In this document: one piece after another, positions 61,101 through 64,000 of the stretch
How the letters are laid out: the number at the start of each line of letters is the position of its first letter
How positions within the stretch are numbered: position 1 is the stretch's first letter
Assembly (NCBI GenBank): GCA_020086605.1
Contig: JACBWW010000018.1
Span: forward strand, 11,181,389 to 11,245,388
Direction of reading: 5' to 3'
Source of the DNA: Lanius collurio
Taxonomy: Eukaryota > Chordata > Aves > Passeriformes > Laniidae
DNA: 64,000 nt
The notes under the pieces: model-generated
The model's database searches: none
What the model was told of the DNA's origin: nothing
Seen by the model: the letters and a program-made list of their open reading frames with translations, nothing else
Position numbers and translations under genes: made by a program

Positions 61101-63539
61101 TTTTATTCATGGTTTACTGGATCATAAAGCAAATATTTTAGCTTGTGTTTTCTTTAGTAGTGGGATTTGGAGTAATTTTTAAGAATATTGACATGGAATG
61201 AGAAACATCTAAAAGGCAGTATGTTAAAAATAATTGTGATTGCTTGAAGAACTTGAATTATGATAATCAGCTGGCAGGCAAAATTTAATTTGAGGGATAA
61301 CTGTATATAATTAAAATACAGTACTAATGGGAATTGACCTCTTCATATGTTATTACTTCTGTAGAGTTTAGTAAATTAACAGGTAAAAGAGTACTGCTAC
61401 CCCTTTCTCAGTTAAATGAAAATCTGACCTACTTTTTTATAAAAAAATAAGTGTTTTCATCAGTTTCTAAAAATGGCTATGATATGAAAGTAAATGAAAA
61501 ATAAATTTTATCTAAAGAAGGTTTATGATTTAGTAATTTCTTATAAATACGGAAATCCGTATTAATACTTGCAAAAGCAAGAAAATACCCATTTGAACAG
61601 AAGGGTTTTGCTTGTGTTTAGAATGAGAAAATATCAGAATGTGATATACAGAAGAAAGGTCTAAAGAAAGGAGGTGATAAATTCTTTTTTAATCAATTGT
61701 CAAACAAAGAAAAATCCTCCATTATTCAGTCACTAGCTGAAATAAATTTTGAATGGAATAAATAAACATTGCAATGACATACCAAACTTGCAGCAATATT
61801 TCTGGCAAATATGATAGTGTCTGCATGTGATGCTGCATTCAGAATTTAAGGGGCAGAGTTCAGTTGCAGGGGAAAATAAGCAAGTTAATTAAAAAGGGCT
61901 ATCTTGTCACAGGTGACATTAATTAGCTCTGACACGGTTTTCAGAAGAACAGTAAGACAGAGTAGCTCACAAAATCAGACACGTTCTGGACTTAATTATT
62001 TCCCTTCTCCTTATTGGTGTTGTCATCTCCTCAAACTTGGGCAGCCTGCTCCGTGTGCTGCTGTTGCCTCCAGCTGCTGCTGCCTTGGCCTCCCCTGGTC
62101 CTTGTCCCTGAAAATGCCTCTGGGGTCATGGTCTTCCAACACAGAGACTGGAGGGAGAGAATTGCACTGATTGTCTTAATGCCTGGTCCATGTCTAGGGG
62201 GCAGAAAGTGTTTGTTAGGGGTAGGGGACATGAGGGCAAGGTAACCTCAGTGATGGGCACTCTGAGCTCTTTGGGGTGGGCTGGCTGGCTCTGTGTTGGG
62301 TCACAGGTGGAATGATTCTCCAAGGAAACTGCTGGCTGAATGAGCTCTTCTCTTAGCAAACCACTTATGTGCATGGTAATAAGAAGTTCTAAAGAATTGA
62401 AAGTGCAAACTTCTTGCCTTTCCACTGCAAGACCTTTCTGTGCAACAGTGAACATTACTATATACCTTGATATTCCTATATCCTTACTATTCAACTCCAA
62501 ATTGTTTTCATTGACAGGGCAACATAAATATTGAGTATAATAAACATTGGTGTACTTACTGTCTTCTGATCCCTGGGATGACTGCTGTGGTACTGAGAGT
62601 CTGATACATGTCTGAGTCCAAAACATCCTCTTTTATAATTAAGATTTTTTTTATTTTTTATTTTACAATTTGGCGTTTTTCCTTCTCAATTTCTATCTCC
62701 AAATTCTCATAATTTCCCTTTCAGGAAATATTCTTCCTGTTCATTTATTTCCTTCTGTAAATGCACTGGCAGAGGCACTGTAGATATAGTCCTAACATCA
62801 TCTTCTGTAAATGCGCTACTGAACATTATTTTATTAGAAGGACTGAAAACTATAGGTCCTATCCCATCCAAACTACTCTTATTGTTTTGTTAATTAAGTC
62901 TGAATTTTTTTTTAAATAGAATTCAAAACTGTATTTTGCATAGTCTATAACAACAGAATACATCTGCACAAATCGCAAATCTGAGGTTGGTCTTTTGAGA
63001 GTTGATTCTAGATGAGAACAGTGGGATGGGATTCTGAGTATCTGATTTCTGCTCTAGACACTGCCACTGGCAAATAAGTTATCTTGGATAGACTGTTTTA
63101 GGCATTATGTGGATGCAAAGCTTTGGAGCAGCATCAAGGCAAACTTGAAGAGCTTTTAAAAGGTTCAGTTGATACTAAATGACATTGGAAGAACCAATTG
63201 AAAAGATAAACCAGCAACTTTAAGCAAGATGACAGCTGGTTTGTTTTTTTTTTTTATTATTTTAGTTTATGAAAGCAACAAGATGTTCTTTTTGATAAAG
63301 TACTTGAATAAGTTCTTAGGGGAATGAGATTTTCACGTTAGCCTTATATTATTACTCTTTTCTAAAAAATAAAAAGTTTGAACAGAGCCCTAACATCAGA
63401 ATATATTCGGAATACGCTTCTGATAATTCTGTAACTGAAACCAATAATCTCTAACACGGCAAAACAAAACCCCCTTGAAATTGGGTATATGAATTTAAAG
63501 CTTTGCCAGTTAATAAAGAAACAAAAGGCAAACCTTGTG
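58131..63539. other. Noncoding sequence, no gene seen
   Basis: AT-rich unique DNA. GC-richer patches at about 60765-60910 and 62030-62300 carry overlapping open frames on both strands (for example 62126-62626, minus, 166 codons) with no recognisable domains. A perfect short palindrome lies at 61546-61563 and a T12 run at 63244-63255. No transposable element was recognised. Confidence 0.65.
61546..61563. repeat. Short perfect inverted repeat
   Basis: AATACGGA and TCCGTATT flank two bases (AA). The two CpGs stand out in a CpG-poor, AT-rich region. It could be a dimeric protein-binding site, but the function is unknown. Confidence 0.8.
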
Positions 63540-63940
63540 ACTCAATGCTGACATCTAAGGCAAGGACGATAGGTCATGAAATAAATCATCCCGACTTTGA
63601 AGTGTGAAGATTTCCATTTTGCCTCTAAACATCTCACATCTCTTAGGAGACACGTACTGTGCCTCTGCCTTTGGGAAGTTAATGAAACTGAATGTTCAGA
63701 TCTGGCAGAGAAAAGGAGATTCTGAACTGTGTCGTTTATAACCAGCCAAACGAAGATGATGCATCTTTGCATCTTCAGCTCCATTTGTCTCTGTCCTGCC
63801 TGTAAACTCTGTTCGTGAGTTTGTTTCATCCTGAATAGGAGTTTATGGGATTTGATTTCGACAAGGTGTGTTAATATTTGGAAAGTTGGAATTATGATGT
63901 ATATTAGATTTTTTCTATGTACAGTCAAGTTGTCATACGC
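63540..63940. promoter_or_regulatory. Candidate conserved noncoding block
   Basis: Complex sequence with several retained CpGs (near 63567, 63592, 63653, 63732, 63752, 63813 and 63859) and a GATGATGCATCTTTGCATCT core with POU/SOX-like half sites. The minus strand is open for 128 codons (63542-63928), long for such AT-rich DNA. It begins within the AT-rich flank and shows no known domain. A regulatory element is more likely than an exon, but neither is proven. Confidence 0.32.
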
Positions 63941-64000
63941 TGATTATGCTGCTGAAGAATATTTGGTTTTGCAGTTGTTTTCTTCTATTTTTCCATGAGT

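Noticed and set aside
1..64000. Bacterial or phage-type systems such as CRISPR arrays, operons or defence islands
   Set aside because: No regularly spaced repeats, no dense co-oriented coding frames, and avian retrotransposons throughout. The window is vertebrate nuclear DNA.

Overview
The window reads as nuclear DNA from a bird, most likely a songbird. It is AT-rich and CpG-poor with long homopolymer runs, and it contains CR1 LINE fragments in both orientations. It also has a tRNA-Ile-derived SINE with a CR1-like tail (the TguSINE1 type known from zebra finch) and a compact GC-rich solo LTR. The assignment rests on these repeats, not on any gene.

I find no protein-coding gene, exon, rRNA, functional tRNA or known microRNA that I can support. 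All open frames are short (the longest about 184 codons). Many have no ATG start, most lie in locally GC-richer patches, and none gives a protein I recognise. The longest is simply the antisense of a CR1 element. The window is best described as a gene desert or part of a very large intron.

Layout. 1-5.2 kb: unique sequence with a minus-strand CR1 ORF2 remnant at 2.56-2.69 kb and a C13 run. 5.23-5.37 kb: the SINE, minus strand. 5.4-14.5 kb: unique sequence with GC-richer patches at 7.0-7.7 and 11.0-11.8 kb. 14.57-14.81 kb: a clear CR1 3' end. 14.8-32.4 kb: unique sequence with a weak CR1 trace near 18.1 kb, TC and GA microsatellites, a short repeat cluster at 29.63 kb, and a candidate conserved block at 28.5-29.0 kb. 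32.44-32.75 kb: the solo LTR. 32.8-45.7 kb: unique sequence with a homeodomain/octamer-rich candidate enhancer near 43.0-43.5 kb. 45.7-46.5 kb: the longest CR1 copy, with an internal deletion. 46.5-64 kb: unique sequence with a small CR1 3'-end remnant at 48.54 kb and candidate conserved noncoding blocks at 47.3, 53.7-54.2, 57.9-58.1 and 63.5-63.9 kb.

No genes act together here that can be described. The repeats are remnants of retrotransposition: the SINE would have used CR1 reverse transcriptase, as its tail shows. The remaining biological interest is possible long-range regulatory DNA, which the sequence suggests but cannot prove without cross-species alignment. I found no previously undescribed system.
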